The notes beneath the pieces were generated by a model. That model was not told the origin of the DNA and made no database searches. It was given only the letters and a program-made list of their open reading frames with translations. 64,000 nt of DNA from Staphylotrichum longicolle (Eukaryota; Ascomycota; Sordariomycetes; Sordariales; Chaetomiaceae). The DNA is taken from assembly GCA_019096155.1 (NCBI GenBank), contig JAHCVI010000002.1, forward strand, positions 3,906,001 through 3,970,000, given 5' to 3'. A program made the position numbers and the translations under genes. Positions 35,923 to 47,784 of the stretch are shown here, in pieces (the first letter of the stretch is position 1; each line of letters starts with the position of its first letter).

Positions 35923-37053
35923 TCAAAACCTCCCCCGCTGATTTCCATGTCCCATAGGCGGCGGACTCCCAGCCGCAGGAGGGAACTGGCCTGGCTGCTC
36001 GTCAAGCAAGTCGTCCAGATACGCGCTGGGCGCCCGGGTGCCGGCACTGGGCGGCCGATTCAGGTTCAGCGAGCTGGTGCTAAAGTTCCTCGAGACCACC
36101 CTCGGCCCCACGTCCGGCGAGTCTGGCGGCGACGGACCCATCACCCCGCGCCCGCGCGACGAAGGCCGCAGCGTGCTCATGCTGATCGAGTTGCCGTGGG
36201 CGTGGTGGCCGCCCGCGGCGGGCGAGGCGGACGCGTAGAAGCCCGAGGGCAGGAAGCGGGCCGAGTCCCGGTTCGAGCTTCCTAGCCCCGAGGAGGAACC
36301 AGCGGCGGTCGGGGAGAAGAACAGGTTCGTCTGGCTGGGCGTGGCCGAGGGCGTCGGGCCGCGGTGAGTCCTCCGTCCGGTAGAAGCGCCCAGACCAGCG
36401 CCGGCAAGGGAAGGTGAGGATTCGCGCTCGATGTACTTGTAGAACTGAGCCGGGGGAGCCGGGAACGAGGCCGCGTTCTTGTCGCCGGGACCGCGGCCGT
36501 TGTTGGCGGCGTGCTGAGCCATGGCGGCGCGCTCGACGGAGCGGTGCAAGAGACAGGCGACAATGCCCCGCCAGAGGAGAATCGCCACACCAAAGGCGCC
36601 GAGGATGGCGCCCACCGCGATGAAGACGGTCCCGTCGGGGAGGGTGGAGTGGTTCATGAAGGGGGCATTGTGAGTGGGCGGGACCGTCGGGGCCGGGTAC
36701 TCGGGGATTGCGGTGTCGCGCGTTTTGGAGAGACTGGGCATGTCAGTCTTCAAAGGTGGTGGGCCGGCGTTGGTGGTGGTGCTCAGGGCCGGCAGTGTTC
36801 GGGAACTCAGTGACGATGACGAAGTCCGTGATGATGTTGAACTTGAGCTACTTGTTGTGCGGCCTGTTGTCGTGGTCCGTTGAGTGGGCCCGGTGGTGGT
36901 GGTGGTCTGCGGAGGATTGTTCGTCATGGTCTCTGCGGATGTCTCATCGTCGTTATTGTTGTTGTTGCCGCCGTTGCCTTGGGCCACGACTCGCAAGGCG
37001 AAGAAGGCTGTGAGAAGCAGGGCGCGCTTCAACGAGAGCGGTGATGAGGCCAT
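35923..37053 (-). CDS. Ser/Thr-rich single-pass membrane protein (CSI2 / YNL058C-PRM5-like)
   Basis: A single exon of 376 codons. Layout: N-terminal signal sequence (LKRALLLTAFFALRVVAQG), an extracellular or lumenal Ser/Thr/Asn-rich stretch of about 110 residues likely to be O-glycosylated, one transmembrane helix (TVFIAVGAILGAFGVAILLW, about 142-161), then a basic juxtamembrane segment (RGIVACLLHRSVERAAMAQ) and a Ser/Pro-rich cytosolic tail. The TM and juxtamembrane block resembles the conserved core of fungal vacuolar/cell-surface proteins annotated as CSI2 or YNL058C/PRM5-like, known from yeast in cell-wall and stress contexts. No enzyme motif is present. The function is therefore only an inference. 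It is divergent from FCF1. Confidence 0.78.
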   Translation of the reverse strand: MASSPLSLKRALLLTAFFALRVVAQGNGGNNNNNDDETSAETMTNNPPQTTTTTGPTQRTTTTGRTTSSSSSTSSRTSSSSLSSRTLPALSTTTNAGPPPLKTDMPSLSKTRDTAIPEYPAPTVPPTHNAPFMNHSTLPDGTVFIAVGAILGAFGVAILLWRGIVACLLHRSVERAAMAQHAANNGRGPGDKNAASFPAPPAQFYKYIERESSPSLAGAGLGASTGRRTHRGPTPSATPSQTNLFFSPTAAGSSSGLGSSNRDSARFLPSGFYASASPAAGGHHAHGNSISMSTLRPSSRGRGVMGPSPPDSPDVGPRVVSRNFSTSSLNLNRPPSAGTRAPSAYLDDLLDEQPGQFPPAAGSPPPMGHGNQRGRF

Positions 37054-38215
37054 GGCGACGGCCGTGTCGCACCAAGGCGGTACTGGAAAAGGACGAGTCT
37101 CTGGGATTTGTTCAAAGGGAGTGCCGTGGTCGCTGTTGTGGCCGGAAAAGCGGGTGGGTGCTGACGTGCGCCGGCGGAATCGGGGGTCTCACAACGGGAC
37201 CCGCAAGTGGGATGAACCGGACGATCTCAAAACGAAGACAAACGAGAGGATGCGACGCGCATTTCCACGGTCGGCTGCAAGAAACGGAGGTGTTCGTCGG
37301 GGCTGATGCAAAATCGATGGCGTGCGGGCTATCTCATGGCTGCCGAAGCTGAAGGGACCGGTGGGAATGGGAATGGGATTGGGATTGGGAGTGGAATTGG
37401 GAATGGCAGTCAGCAACCAAGGAAAAAGGAGGCGCTCGTGAAAGTGGTGCCGTTCCTGCCCTGCTCAGCCTGCCTCCCTGCCATCTGCCCAGGCTCGGCG
37501 GAAGGAGGCGCCATGCCGCACCCTGTCGTTCCTGTTCTGCCGCCGTCTCAGCTGCCCACTTGAATACCCGCCGATACCGTACGGGTGGTGTTAGACACGG
37601 TCATCCACAGCTCAGGGCGGCGCAAACGAGACAAATCCAAAGAAAATGGGATACGATGCTTAAGGCGCAAAAGGCCACCCGTGCTGCCGTGGTTTCCGAG
37701 CTGATGGCCTGAGCGGCAGGTTGCATAATCGACACAGCTTGCACCCTTCAGCTTCCTTATGATCTGAAAGTATTCTTGGGCCTCGCCTGATGGAGACCCT
37801 GCATGTCTGGCCTTAAAAGTGGTTGGGTACCTATCCTAGGCATGACGTGCTGCGGAACACCCTGGCTGCGTAAGAAACCTCCAGTTTACACACTGTGAGT
37901 ACAAGTCTCTCCCAATCTGGAACAGCAAACAGAACAGCCAATTTTAGCCTGGCGATCCTCATCCGGCAGTTGCTGCCAGTTGTCAGGCGCTTGGTACCTG
38001 GATCTGTCTCTCATCGGTGTCTGCAACTGCAAACCTTCAATCGCTGCGAGAGCATCGCCACGCGAGTCTGAGCCAACCGATTTTTTTTCACAGCAGCAAC
38101 CCAAACAAAACCTCTGAGATCTCACCACGGTCTGTTATACACCAACCGCTCTGAGACACAACCTCCAAATCCATTATCTGGATCTCATACAACCCACGCC
38201 GCCAAAAACACCAAA
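37054..38215. promoter_or_regulatory. Divergent intergenic region, membrane-protein gene and FCF1
   Basis: 1.16 kb separate the two start codons and should contain both promoters. A short run of GGGAAT/GGGATT hexamers lies at 37363-37408. No coding sequence was recognised. Confidence 0.5.
37363..37408. repeat. GGGAAT/GGGATT hexamer run
   Basis: Seven or eight tandem units of GTGGGAAT, GGGAAT, GGGATT and GGGAGT, each 6 bp or nearly so. It is G-rich on the plus strand with runs of three Gs every six bases. Confidence 0.7.
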
Positions 38216-39323
38216 ATGGGTGTCGCCAAACGGACAAGAAAATTCGCGACGGCACGTGACCTTGAATCAATCTCCCCTTCACTCAACACCCCAATGCTAA
38301 CCCCCGGCACAGGTCAAGCGCATGATCGGCCGGAACGATGACCGCCGCAAGGAGGATGCCGTCAAGAAGGCCGAACTGGAATTGAAGAAGAAGAAGGAGC
38401 AGGCCGTGCGGGAAGTGTGCGTTGTCGTGCCTTTCTTGTTCAACCGTCATTGGCCCTCCTCCCTCGCTGACATGGTGTTGCAGGCCCCAAATGCCGTCGT
38501 CCATGTTCTTCCAGCATAACACAGCCTTGGTTCCCGTGAGTGCATCTTTATGATTTAATGGTAGTGAGGTGCTGACCCTGACACTCGTATAGCCTTACCA
38601 AGTCCTCGTCGTATGTCTCTGAACTGAACGGTACCAGAGGTCCATCGTCTGACAGGCTTTAGGATACCAACTTTCTCTCAAGGACAGTAGGAGCCAAGCT
38701 CCCACTCTTGGAATCGGTGTGTACCATGTCTGACCCTGAGGGCTGCAGCTGAACTATGGCTAATGCTGTCCAGGCGATGGATTGCCTCTATGCTTCATGC
38801 AACATTATCATCACATCATGTGTCATGGCGTGGGTCTTTCTGCTCCCTGCTTGGGATGCGTCAATGTCTGACAGCTTCGATATAGTGAGTTGGAAAAGCT
38901 CGGGCCAAAGTACCGCGTGGCCTTGATGAGTGAGTGCGGCCTTGGACACCAAACCTCTTGTTGGGGACCGGCGGTTGGCTAACTATTGGCAGTTGCTCGT
39001 GATGAGAGGTGGACGCGCCTGACTTGCGACCACAAGGGCACATATGCCGATGATGTGCGTTGAAGCTCCGGATTGTGATCCCTCGAGTGATTTGAAACTA
39101 ACGGGCCCTAGTGCATCGTGGACCGCATCCAAAAACACCGCATCTACATCGTCGCCAGTACGTGCAGGCTTCCTTTACCTCTTCTTGACGTATTTTAACC
39201 TCGGTTACAGCAAACGATCGCGACCTCAAGAGGCGAATTCGCAAGGTCCCGGGTGTCCCCATCATGGGAGTCACCAAGGGCAAATACGCCATTGAGAGGC
39301 TTCCGGGTGCACCCGCCACGTGA
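38216..39323 (+). CDS. fcf1: FCF1, PIN-domain ribosome biogenesis factor
   Basis: Ten exons: 38216-38251, 38313-38416, 38484-38535, 38593-38610, 38663-38716, 38774-38829, 38886-38929, 38993-39054, 39112-39157 and 39211-39323. Phases all agree and the product is about 194 residues, close to yeast Fcf1 (189). Conserved text runs MGVAKRTRKFAT|VKRMIG, PQMPSSMFFQHNTALVPPYQ, VDTNFLSRTVGAKLPLLESA, CNIIITSCVMAELEKLGPKY, DDCIVDRIQKHRIYIVATND, ending VTKGKYAIERLPGAPAT. Fcf1 is an essential nucleolar SSU-processome component needed for early pre-18S rRNA cleavages. Its PIN acidic residues are partly degenerate in the family. The first intron begins with GC rather than GT, and exon 4 is only 18 bases. 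The stop TGA follows ACG directly and overlaps a GTGAGT-like donor that is not needed. Confidence 0.93.
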
Positions 39324-42300
39324 GTGTCTTCAGGTGGCCCAGGATAGAACATGAGCACGTAGCAAGTGTGTCAAGGGGGCAGAGCAACACCGGGTGCCTG
39401 AGACAGGTCCCAAGAGAACCACAGTCCGGCAGCTCCCGGGCGTCGCTTTTTGCAGGACGAGCCACGCATCGGATACACCAAGCTCTATCCTCCGCCATGT
39501 GGTGGGCGGAGAAGCTGAGGCTCATTGACGGCTAAGGGGCTCCAGTTATTGTAGGGACGGAAGGCATTTGCTGCATCGAAGCAGCTCGGTACTCATGCAT
39601 GTCGGGGTTGCATTGGCGTTCGCGGCGTTGGGTTGTCGTTCGACTGGAAGCTTGGAGGCTCAATAGCCGAGGTAGATAGAGAGCACTTCGGGAAATCATC
39701 AACATTCAAAGTCGGCGTCCGACGGAAACATTGCATTTGCAGCTTGAATCAAATGTATCGTGGCTTGTCTTAGCACAAGGGGGGGATACACTGCACTAAG
39801 GGGCGAGCAACGGGTGGAGTTCCGCATGCCTGTCAACACCAACATCTCTCACCCGTCAGATCCCACATCTCCGTTGTATCTAAGCAGGATAGATAGTATA
39901 TCAATAAACACAACCACGAAAATGACCACATCGCGGCTTGACGTGGAAACACATCGTCGGCCCTAACTCCGCGGATATGGGGTTAAACCCAACTTGGTCC
40001 AGCATCTTATCAGTCTATCTCGTAGAGATTACAGGCCTGTGTTCCATGAATCTGCCGTCCGTACATCCCGCGGAGATCAGCTTCATTCGACGCAATACGA
40101 CCATGCGCTGCTCACGGAGGTTCATAAAATAGACCAGTCGGCCCATCAGGACCTCCTCGGGCCTCTTCTCCATCATCTTTCCTTGCTCGAGTCCTCGGCC
40201 ACCCCTCCGTCACTGTGTGTTGCACCGCAGCCACGGAACCGCCGGAATCTCTCACACACCCGCTTGTGCTTTTCCCACTTCCCAGACGAGTCCGTTTCCA
40301 GACAATTATCAGAAATACTCGTTTGTTCGACGAGGACAAAATGTTGAACACTGTTTCAGACCCGGTCTCATTGCAGTCTCTGGATGTGTTGTGCCGGAAA
40401 CCCCTGGAGATGAGACAACCGACTTCCTCAGTCTCATTGCGACGACCCCTGGGCCCTCAACAATGCGAACAGAGATCCAGAGGAAACAATGCCGGAGCAA
40501 CCCATGACTTCAAGACGCTCGAGTTCAACGCTGCTGAGAAGCTCACGATACTGCTTGTGTGTTTGCTGACCCAGGGGTATGTGCACGCCTTCAGACTCAT
40601 GAACACCAAGACACTTCGAGCATCTAGATCCAAACACATCAAGACTCACGCCATTGATAGTCACACCAACCATCACTCACATGCAAACGCAACCCAGAGA
40701 GGAGAGCACACGAGCGGCAACTATGCCAGCTCAGCGTCTATGAAGATGCAAGCACCGCTGCTCACTTCAAACACCAGCTCACAATCGTTTCCCCTGACTG
40801 TTTGTCAACAGTCAACCCACTTGCCTAACCAAGTTTCTGCCATCTTCACTGGCACTTCACGGTCAACAGCGATATCCCGTGACTCACTTGTCAACCGCAG
40901 TTGCTCTCAGTCCCCATCGATACCTACCTGAGCCAGAGCGGTACTAAACCGTAACTTCCTGCAGGCTCTGGCATCGCAAAGTCCCGCCGGGCTCTCTCCC
41001 GCACGAGACCCGCACGAAACCAGGCGTCGACATCGCTGCCCATATATATATATGGGTCATTGACACAAACTTACTTGCCTTGACGCACGGCGGCCTCATC
41101 CCCAAGGCCAACCAAGCGGCCGCTGGTTCAAGCCAGCTCGTGCCAGCGAGAACCCTCGCCTGTTTTGGCAACCTGGATACCTCGCAAGATCTCCACCATG
41201 GAGCGTACCGAGTGATCCAGCTCCTCTTCAGCCCCCGCCGTGGCTTCCCGTCCAACAAAGCGAGCACGGTATCACCGCAGGACGGCACATCCCCATTTAT
41301 GACTGACGATTGACCGACCTGTTCCCACCGCGCAGCAAATACCGGGAAGGCGGTCATTCAGATGGGCGTCAATCAATCTCAGGCCCGGTTTCGGTACCGA
41401 GAACGGCTCCTTTGACCCCAGAAGAGATCCGGGACATCCTCCGAACAACCATCAGCTTCGACTGATCGCCGCGGCTCTTCTTTCCATCGTTCCCCACCCC
41501 CATAGCCGGATCCCCAGACCCTACTCCGCTTCAAGCCCAACGGGATCTGAAGCATGCCGCCCTAAGTCGCTGCCCTTGCTTCCTCCGCTAGACCTTTCAC
41601 CACCGTTCCACTGCGCAAATGACCGATCGAGTCCATGGGTGAGGAACCCGAGTTACCAGATCGATGACGACGAGATGGCCGACAACGAAATCTCCGATGG
41701 TGAGGACGACCAGCCCTGTCGAAGCAGCCGGCCCCCCCCACGTCCATGCAATCCAGACCGAGTCCCGCGGAGAACGTCAATCGTCGACAAGCTCGTTGGG
41801 TGCGGTCAACACCAGACATCAACCCTGACCGCCAACAAAGACGCGCTTCTGACCGCCGAGGGAGGGATTCGTCTCTCGCCGGGGGGCGTCATAAGCCACC
41901 CTTTCGCCCGAACGTGCTGTCCCACGGGCACGCAGGGCGCCGAATAGCATCGCATCGATGCAAGGCCCGTGGTCGTCTCATCATTTTTGTTGGTTGGTGT
42001 TGGGCGAGAGAGGTTGGGCATTGTTCTGGCATGGTAAGGTGTCTCAGGGTCACCGTCACGCCGGCGGCGAACAACACTGCCTTTGTGGGCGAAGGGCGCA
42101 GTGATGGCCATCCAAGGTCATCCGGGATGCCGCCTAGTGCGCCGTTCGGACTCTCCTTGAGATAACGTTACCGGGTCGCTGTGACGTCTTACAGCTTGGT
42201 ACCTTTGTGCCGAATACAGTCTGGAGGGTCGACCCAAAGCCCCCGCGGCCTTGCTCCCCCACTTCAGACATCTCAGATGGTTTGATGCCGGCATTGAGCT

Positions 42301-45300
42301 CAGCTGAGCGAGCGGTAGGGCGTGTCTGCCGTTGGCGCTGAGCATTGGATAGCGCAATCCGATGTCAGGATAACGTGCAAGGAGCAGGGAGCAGCATTGC
42401 CGAGCGTGGGGGAGAACTGAGAGAGGTGATGATTTTCAGGGGTCGAACCTGCGCTCTTTCCCTCGAGCCCGGCATGCTGGGTTTGGGGGTCAGGGACCGG
42501 AGGGGTGTATTTTTGGCTCCTTGGCTCTCGCGCGTCCATTTTGGTGTCGCAGGGCCCCGGCCGGCGTCTGGATCGGTCCCAGGCTTGAAGACGGTGGATC
42601 CGGGTCCGTGGTCTGCAGAAATGCGGAGCACGCCGCCGACCAGCCAGTCGGCTTGACGATGATTCCGGGCCAGCAACAATTCCCCGGCGCATCCATTCCC
42701 CCGCGATTCGGAGGACTGGACATCCACTAGCGATTGAATTGCGGGGAAACAGGGCTAATGTCGCCTTTCAACGTCTATTTGTCGGTGGCAAAGGGCGATA
42801 GACGTGTACCTGTCGACTCAACGCCAATCCAGCATCGCATTCACGGTTCGGACCAAGAAAAATGACCACCGGTTTGCAGAGTTGCATTTCCCGCGGAGAT
42901 GTTGGGCTCCGCTGGTGCTGGGTGCCCTGAGGTGTCTTGGTGACGCATTGCGCGACCCAGGCGTGACGGGAGAGGCCCAGGCCTGTCCGGAACTGTGTTA
43001 GCGGCCCGGTTTGTACGTAATTGAAAAGAAACGAGACGCCCGACTTCCCAGTCCTTCGACGTTCCGCGACTGACGAGCTCAAACAGCATCACGCCCCACA
43101 GCCCCCCTCCGGGCCGCTCGCTGTCAACGAACCCCCAATCGACGACGTCAGCAGTCAGCACGCTCTGCGGTACCAGCACATGGCATTGGCCTGGGAGGGT
43201 GTTGTCTGGAGGTTGCTGCTGCCAACTCGCGACCCGCAACCCGCAATCTGCAAACCCGAGACACCAGCGTGACCGTGTACGGTAATTTGCGGTTGAAGTT
43301 GACGATCTGCTCCAAGAGGCCTTGCGGCTCGATGACAGCAGCAAACCCAACCAGTGGCCCGGATTGTTACCCGTGCGGCAGTCCTTCGTTCTGGCGAGGC
43401 CGCGTTGCAAACTTTCGTTGATGGCTTTCGTTTTCCAGGCTCCGGGGGATCCTCAAAGTACCCAACTGTGCCGTCCGTCTCCGCCGACCACCGGGGTTGC
43501 CAAGACTTATTGCTAAAGAATTGGGCCTTGGATATGAATCAGGAAGGTAATCATCAAGTAACAACAACCTCTAGCTGCATGCGACTGGAGCCTTTGCCCC
43601 AGAGGCCCAGTTCACGGAGATGCTCAGAAGTTTTTTTTTCTTTTTTGTGGGGGAAGAAATTTGATGGGCATCAGATACGGTCAACGACGGCCCGAGAGAG
43701 CTTATCTTTGTGCCCTCACCTGACCGTTTTCTTGTCCTGTGTAAGTGCTGGGCAAGTGCCGAGCAACCGCAGTTGCCTCTTTTGGACAGCTTGGGCAGTC
43801 AGAGAGTCAGAAGGCAAGAACGTGAAGCGCCTCGGCGAGCCGTATCTTTAGTCTCGCCTATTACGCTCCTGTACGACATCCGTCATCAGGCGCCCGTCAT
43901 CCGGGGACGTCCTGACGGGAAGTACACTGCTAACACTGCTAACACCACCCGGGAAACCCAACATCTGGTTTGCTGATATTGGCGCATGCATTTCTGTGCC
44001 TCGTGCGCCCGGGATGCGTGTTATCTACGGGATCCAGTTTTTCACCCTCCTCCATGTCCATCCCTGCACGTCCAGGCTTTTTGCTGGCGGTTCCTGGATG
44101 GCGATGGATGGCGGATGCGTGTTTTGGGCAGACCGGACCCCTGAATTCCATGACAAACTGTGTTCCCTCGTTCCGCGTCTCTTCCAGTTCTTTTGCGCTC
44201 GAGCCGAAGTCGGTGACCGAACAACCACGCCCCTCCTTCCTTCCAAGCGATGCTCATCGCCCTTTGACCACGCCCAGAGCTGGGACACCCTGTCGAATTC
44301 CTCTCGCTGCACCACACGCCTCTACGACGGCCCCGATTGGACGAGCAACGGGCCATCGTGGATGAAGCTTTTTTTGACCCATCTGGCCTGCTGAGCCCTT
44401 GACCCAGTGGAGACGGTGGGTTCTCTTCCCCCCGCCATGATTTCTGACCGCCAGCAGGTTGGGAACAGGACCCGACCCGGGCAGTGGAGAGCGCCAGCGG
44501 CCGAGCTGGCCAGTGCTGGATCCGATTTGCTTCCCTTTGTTAGCCTGCGGGTTAAATCCCCCCTTCAATTGCTACATCGCACAAAACAGGCACCCTGGCA
44601 GTCGCGACGCGGCGGGGCAATCCAGGCCCTAGGCCAGGTGCTTGCAGAAAGAGCGTCTCCATCCCGGCTGCGGGCTCGTCATGTGGACAGACAGAACGTC
44701 TGGATTTCGTCTGTTGTGCTCGCACCATCGTGGACCACACAGAGTGACAGAGGGGGGATCTATCTCTCCAGTTCCCGGCGCACGCCGCTCCTCTGCTTTT
44801 ACCTCCGTTCCTCTCTGCCTTTCCGGGCTTGTTGCTCTTCTGCTGTTCCTCGGCTGCCACCCTCCGTCCCCTTTTGCCTTGCGCTCGGTTCACCACTGCA
44901 GCCTGTCGTCGCCCTCTGCTCGAATCGTTTATCTGCGTCCCTGTCATGCGGCCTGCCCCGCAATCTGGGATGAACCCCACTAACAGATAAACGCGACCAG
45001 AATTATACGCCATCGGCGCCGAGCTTAACCTGCCCTTTCGTGATATGCGGCACCCGCTACCCGTCAAGGCCCTCGAACGATTTTATTCCGCCTGCAGACG
45101 ACATCCGGCCCTTGAGAGGGTGCCTCACCGCCGACTATCCACAACCAGCGCGCCCTCGTGATCCGTGTGCGCATCCTGCTGTGCATGCTCCCGGCATCTC
45201 TCCCGGCGAAGATAACCCTGCATCCCCAAATCCCCTACATCGGGAGGCGCCAACCATCCCACCACGTTCCATCCCACCACCGCCCCGTCCCGGAAAACGC

Positions 45301-45615
45301 ACGCAAAACCGCCCGTGCCTCCGCAACGAGCGCACAGTCGCAGTCCTGCCTTTACCGGAGGAGTTCCAAGGGGAGGGACTAAACTACCCAAAATTGGCAA
45401 GTTCCTGGGGGCAGCGCCTGCGCCCGACATCTTCCCGATGGCGGCCGAACTACACGCGGACGGCGCCTTCCGGCCGGTTCCACGGGACATCAGGGTGGTC
45501 AGTAACACCAACAGCGAGGAGAGACGACACAAAGCACTCGCGGTCATCATACTCGGAGGCATCGCCCCTCACGTCCAGGAATAATTCTTTGACCTTCCGT
45601 CCAGCGAAACGCTCA
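39324..45615. other. 6.3-kb region without a recognised gene, upstream of NMR
   Basis: After the FCF1 3' UTR I find no convincing protein or RNA gene until NMR. ORFs of 100-240 codons exist (for example 40215-40931 plus and 44407-44973 plus), but their predicted sequences look random and overlap ORFs in other frames. An AT run occurs near 41040. A tRNA B-box-like GGTTCGACCCC on the minus strand near 42430-42450 lacks the rest of a tRNA. The last kilobase is CT-rich and probably belongs to the NMR promoter and leader. A non-coding RNA or unrecognised small exons cannot be excluded. Confidence 0.5.
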
Positions 45616-46875
45616 ATGCCGTCGCCGGACAAGACCATCGCGGTCATCAATGCCAGCGGGAGGCAGGCGGCCTCGTTCATCCGCGTGGCCACCGCAGTCG
45701 GGTATCATGTGCGGGCACAGCTCAGGAATCTGGAAGGCGTTGTGGCGACCGAGGTGGCCACAAATCCAAACGTGACCATCCTGCGCGGCGAGCTGTACAC
45801 CAAGGAGCGCCCGACACAGACGGTGCAGATTGACGTGACGCGGAACGGCCCCATCTCCGGCATCGGCGTCAACCACGCCCTGATCAAGGAGCTGTTCCGG
45901 GGCGCCCAGCTTGCCTTCATCAACACCACCTTCTACGGAGACGAGCAGCAGATTGGGGAGGCGCTCGCGGACGCGGCCAAGAAGGCCGGGATCCAGCACT
46001 ACGTCTACTCGTCGATGCCAGACCACCACGCCTACAACAAGGAATGGCCATCACTTCCGCTCTGGGCGTCCAAGCACAAGGTCGAAGCCTATGTGAACAA
46101 GATTGGCCTCCCAGCGACATTTGTCTACACGGGCATCTACAACAACAACTTTACATCTCTTCCGTACCCTCTCTTTTGCACCGAACTCCAGGACGACGGC
46201 TCCTGGATCTGGCAGGCCCCCTTTCACCCGGACGTCAAACTCCCCTGGCTCGACGCGGAACACGACGTCGGGCCAGCCATCCTCCAGATCTTCAAGGACG
46301 GCGTGAAGAAGTGGGGAGGCGGCAAGCGCATCGCCCTGGCCTACGAGATGCTCTCACCCAAGGAGGCCTGCGAGGTCTTCTCGCGCGGAGTCGGCCGGCC
46401 GGTGCGCTACATCCATGGCCCGATCGAGATCAAGGTGACGATCCCCGACGGCTACCGCTACCAGCTCGAGGCGCTTGAGGAGCTCTTTGGCCTGGGTCAT
46501 GACGACCCCAAGAAACAGCCTCCCTATTTCGGGGACGCCGAGCTGGAAAACAGCTGCCCCAAGGTGGCGTTGGAGCTATGGGAGGGCCCGCGGGGCCTGG
46601 AGGAGTACGCGCGCGAGGTATTCCCACTGGAAGAGCAGGCGAACGGCCTGAGGTGGATGCTGGACGAGGCCGACAGCAGCGACAGCAACAACAACCACGC
46701 GCACCGGAATGGGAACGGCAACGGACACGCCCCTCACGCGCATCCGCACCACATCAACGGCTACATGACCACCCTCGCGCAGGTCACTCAGGACTCGGAG
46801 GGCGAGGATGACGACGAGGACGGGGGCCTGGTCATGCGCGGCCTGAAGCGGGACGACGAGGAATGGCTTGCCTAG
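45616..46875 (+). CDS. nmr: NMR / NmrA-type nitrogen metabolite repression regulator
   Basis: One exon of 419 codons. The N-terminus has the family's Rossmann start (KTIAVINASGRQAASFIRVA, close to the AVINASGRQAAS of known NMR/NmrA). It continues with AFINTTFYGDEQQIGEALAD, QHYVYSSMPDHHAYNK, TFVYTGIYNNNFTSLPYPLF, LPWLDAEHDVGPAILQIFKD and EEYAREVFPLEEQANGLRWM. NMR proteins are atypical SDR folds that bind NAD(P) without dehydrogenase activity. They bind the GATA activator NIT2/AreA and shut off alternative nitrogen use when glutamine or ammonium is present. The tail is low complexity (Asn/His/Gly, then Asp/Glu). The same frame is open upstream for 192 more codons to an ATG at 45040. That segment is Pro/Arg-rich and is probably leader, so I start at the conserved MPSPDK. 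Confidence 0.92.
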   Translation: MPSPDKTIAVINASGRQAASFIRVATAVGYHVRAQLRNLEGVVATEVATNPNVTILRGELYTKERPTQTVQIDVTRNGPISGIGVNHALIKELFRGAQLAFINTTFYGDEQQIGEALADAAKKAGIQHYVYSSMPDHHAYNKEWPSLPLWASKHKVEAYVNKIGLPATFVYTGIYNNNFTSLPYPLFCTELQDDGSWIWQAPFHPDVKLPWLDAEHDVGPAILQIFKDGVKKWGGGKRIALAYEMLSPKEACEVFSRGVGRPVRYIHGPIEIKVTIPDGYRYQLEALEELFGLGHDDPKKQPPYFGDAELENSCPKVALELWEGPRGLEEYAREVFPLEEQANGLRWMLDEADSSDSNNNHAHRNGNGNGHAPHAHPHHINGYMTTLAQVTQDSEGEDDDEDGGLVMRGLKRDDEEWLA

Positions 46876-47784
46876 GACGTCTCTGCTTGCAGTCGTCGTC
46901 ATCGTGTCAGCGCCTGCTGATTCTCTATTCCTCTCGTCTTCCTACCAACGTCTCTTCTCCATCTCACACTCTCACCATCTCTCTCTCACACACACACACA
47001 CACACATTTATGTTCATAAAAACAGAAGTTTAAGCATCTGAGTGCGGCGAAACCAAAAACGGGAGGGGCTAGGGTTTAATTTGAGGGGCAGGGCGCCCCT
47101 TTCGGCGAGCCGGCGGCGGGGAGGCAAGCAGGCAAGTGGCGATGGAGTGGTCGCCTGGGGTAGTGGGGAGGGCGGGTGTCTGTATTTAACATGCATGAAT
47201 GTGTTTGGCTTTTTGTTAAAAAATGGCGTTTCAGGGGGGGTGCGGTCGGGGAACCGGAGACAGTTCACAAAAAGAAAGCCGAAAAATGGAGAACGGCAGC
47301 ATTTGAAGACGGGAGTTGTTTGTTCTTTTTTTCGCTTGGGTGCTTTAGGAGGGGCTTGAATATCATGGCTTGCTCGGGAGAGCGGTTGCTTGGTCGACTG
47401 CGTTTTGTCATGTTCTTGTGCCCATGCTGCGTTTTGATGTTCCATGAAGGGGGCGGCGTGCTTGGTGTCGGAAATCTGGCCGTCGTAGGCTTCGCAAATG
47501 TCTGACAACCATGCGACGGCCCCATTACGAATTAAGATGGTCATATACATACTTGTACAAGTCTAGATCCATGGCCCAGGCGCCTGGCACCGTTACCCAT
47601 TCCTATCCGGCCGTTGCCTAGTCCAGCCACACATCCCATGTAATCTTCCGTCTCACATATTTCCCTCCCTCCCTCCCTCCTCCTCAACAACAACAGTTCT
47701 TCAAACTCGCCAACAGTTTCCTCCAGACTCATTTCATCTTCTCCGCCAAAACAAACCGGCCCACCAGAGCTTTAGAACTTGGCT
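46876..47784. other. Convergent intergenic region with microsatellites
   Basis: The 3' ends of NMR and ERG2 face each other here. It contains a (CT)n(CA)n run at about 46981-47006 and a CCCT run at about 47661-47684. The short ORFs look random. Confidence 0.5.
46981..47006. repeat. (CT)n(CA)n microsatellite
   Basis: CTCTCT followed by about ten CA units, about 100 bases after the NMR stop codon, within its likely 3' UTR. Confidence 0.8.

Noticed and set aside
40090..40110. AATACGACCAT, resembling the start of fungal 5S rRNA
   Set aside because: The following bases do not continue as 5S rRNA and no internal control region was found.
40215..40931. 238-codon ORF in the region upstream of NMR
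   Set aside because: Composition looks random, no motif, no suitable splice neighbours, and other frames are open in the same stretch.
42425..42445. tRNA B-box-like sequence (GGTTCGACCCC on the minus strand)
   Set aside because: No A box, no T-stem pairing and no acceptor stem could be built around it.
45040..45615. N-terminal extension of NMR as coding sequence
   Set aside because: The conserved family start is at 45616 and the upstream frame looks like a GC-rich leader; kept only as an observation.
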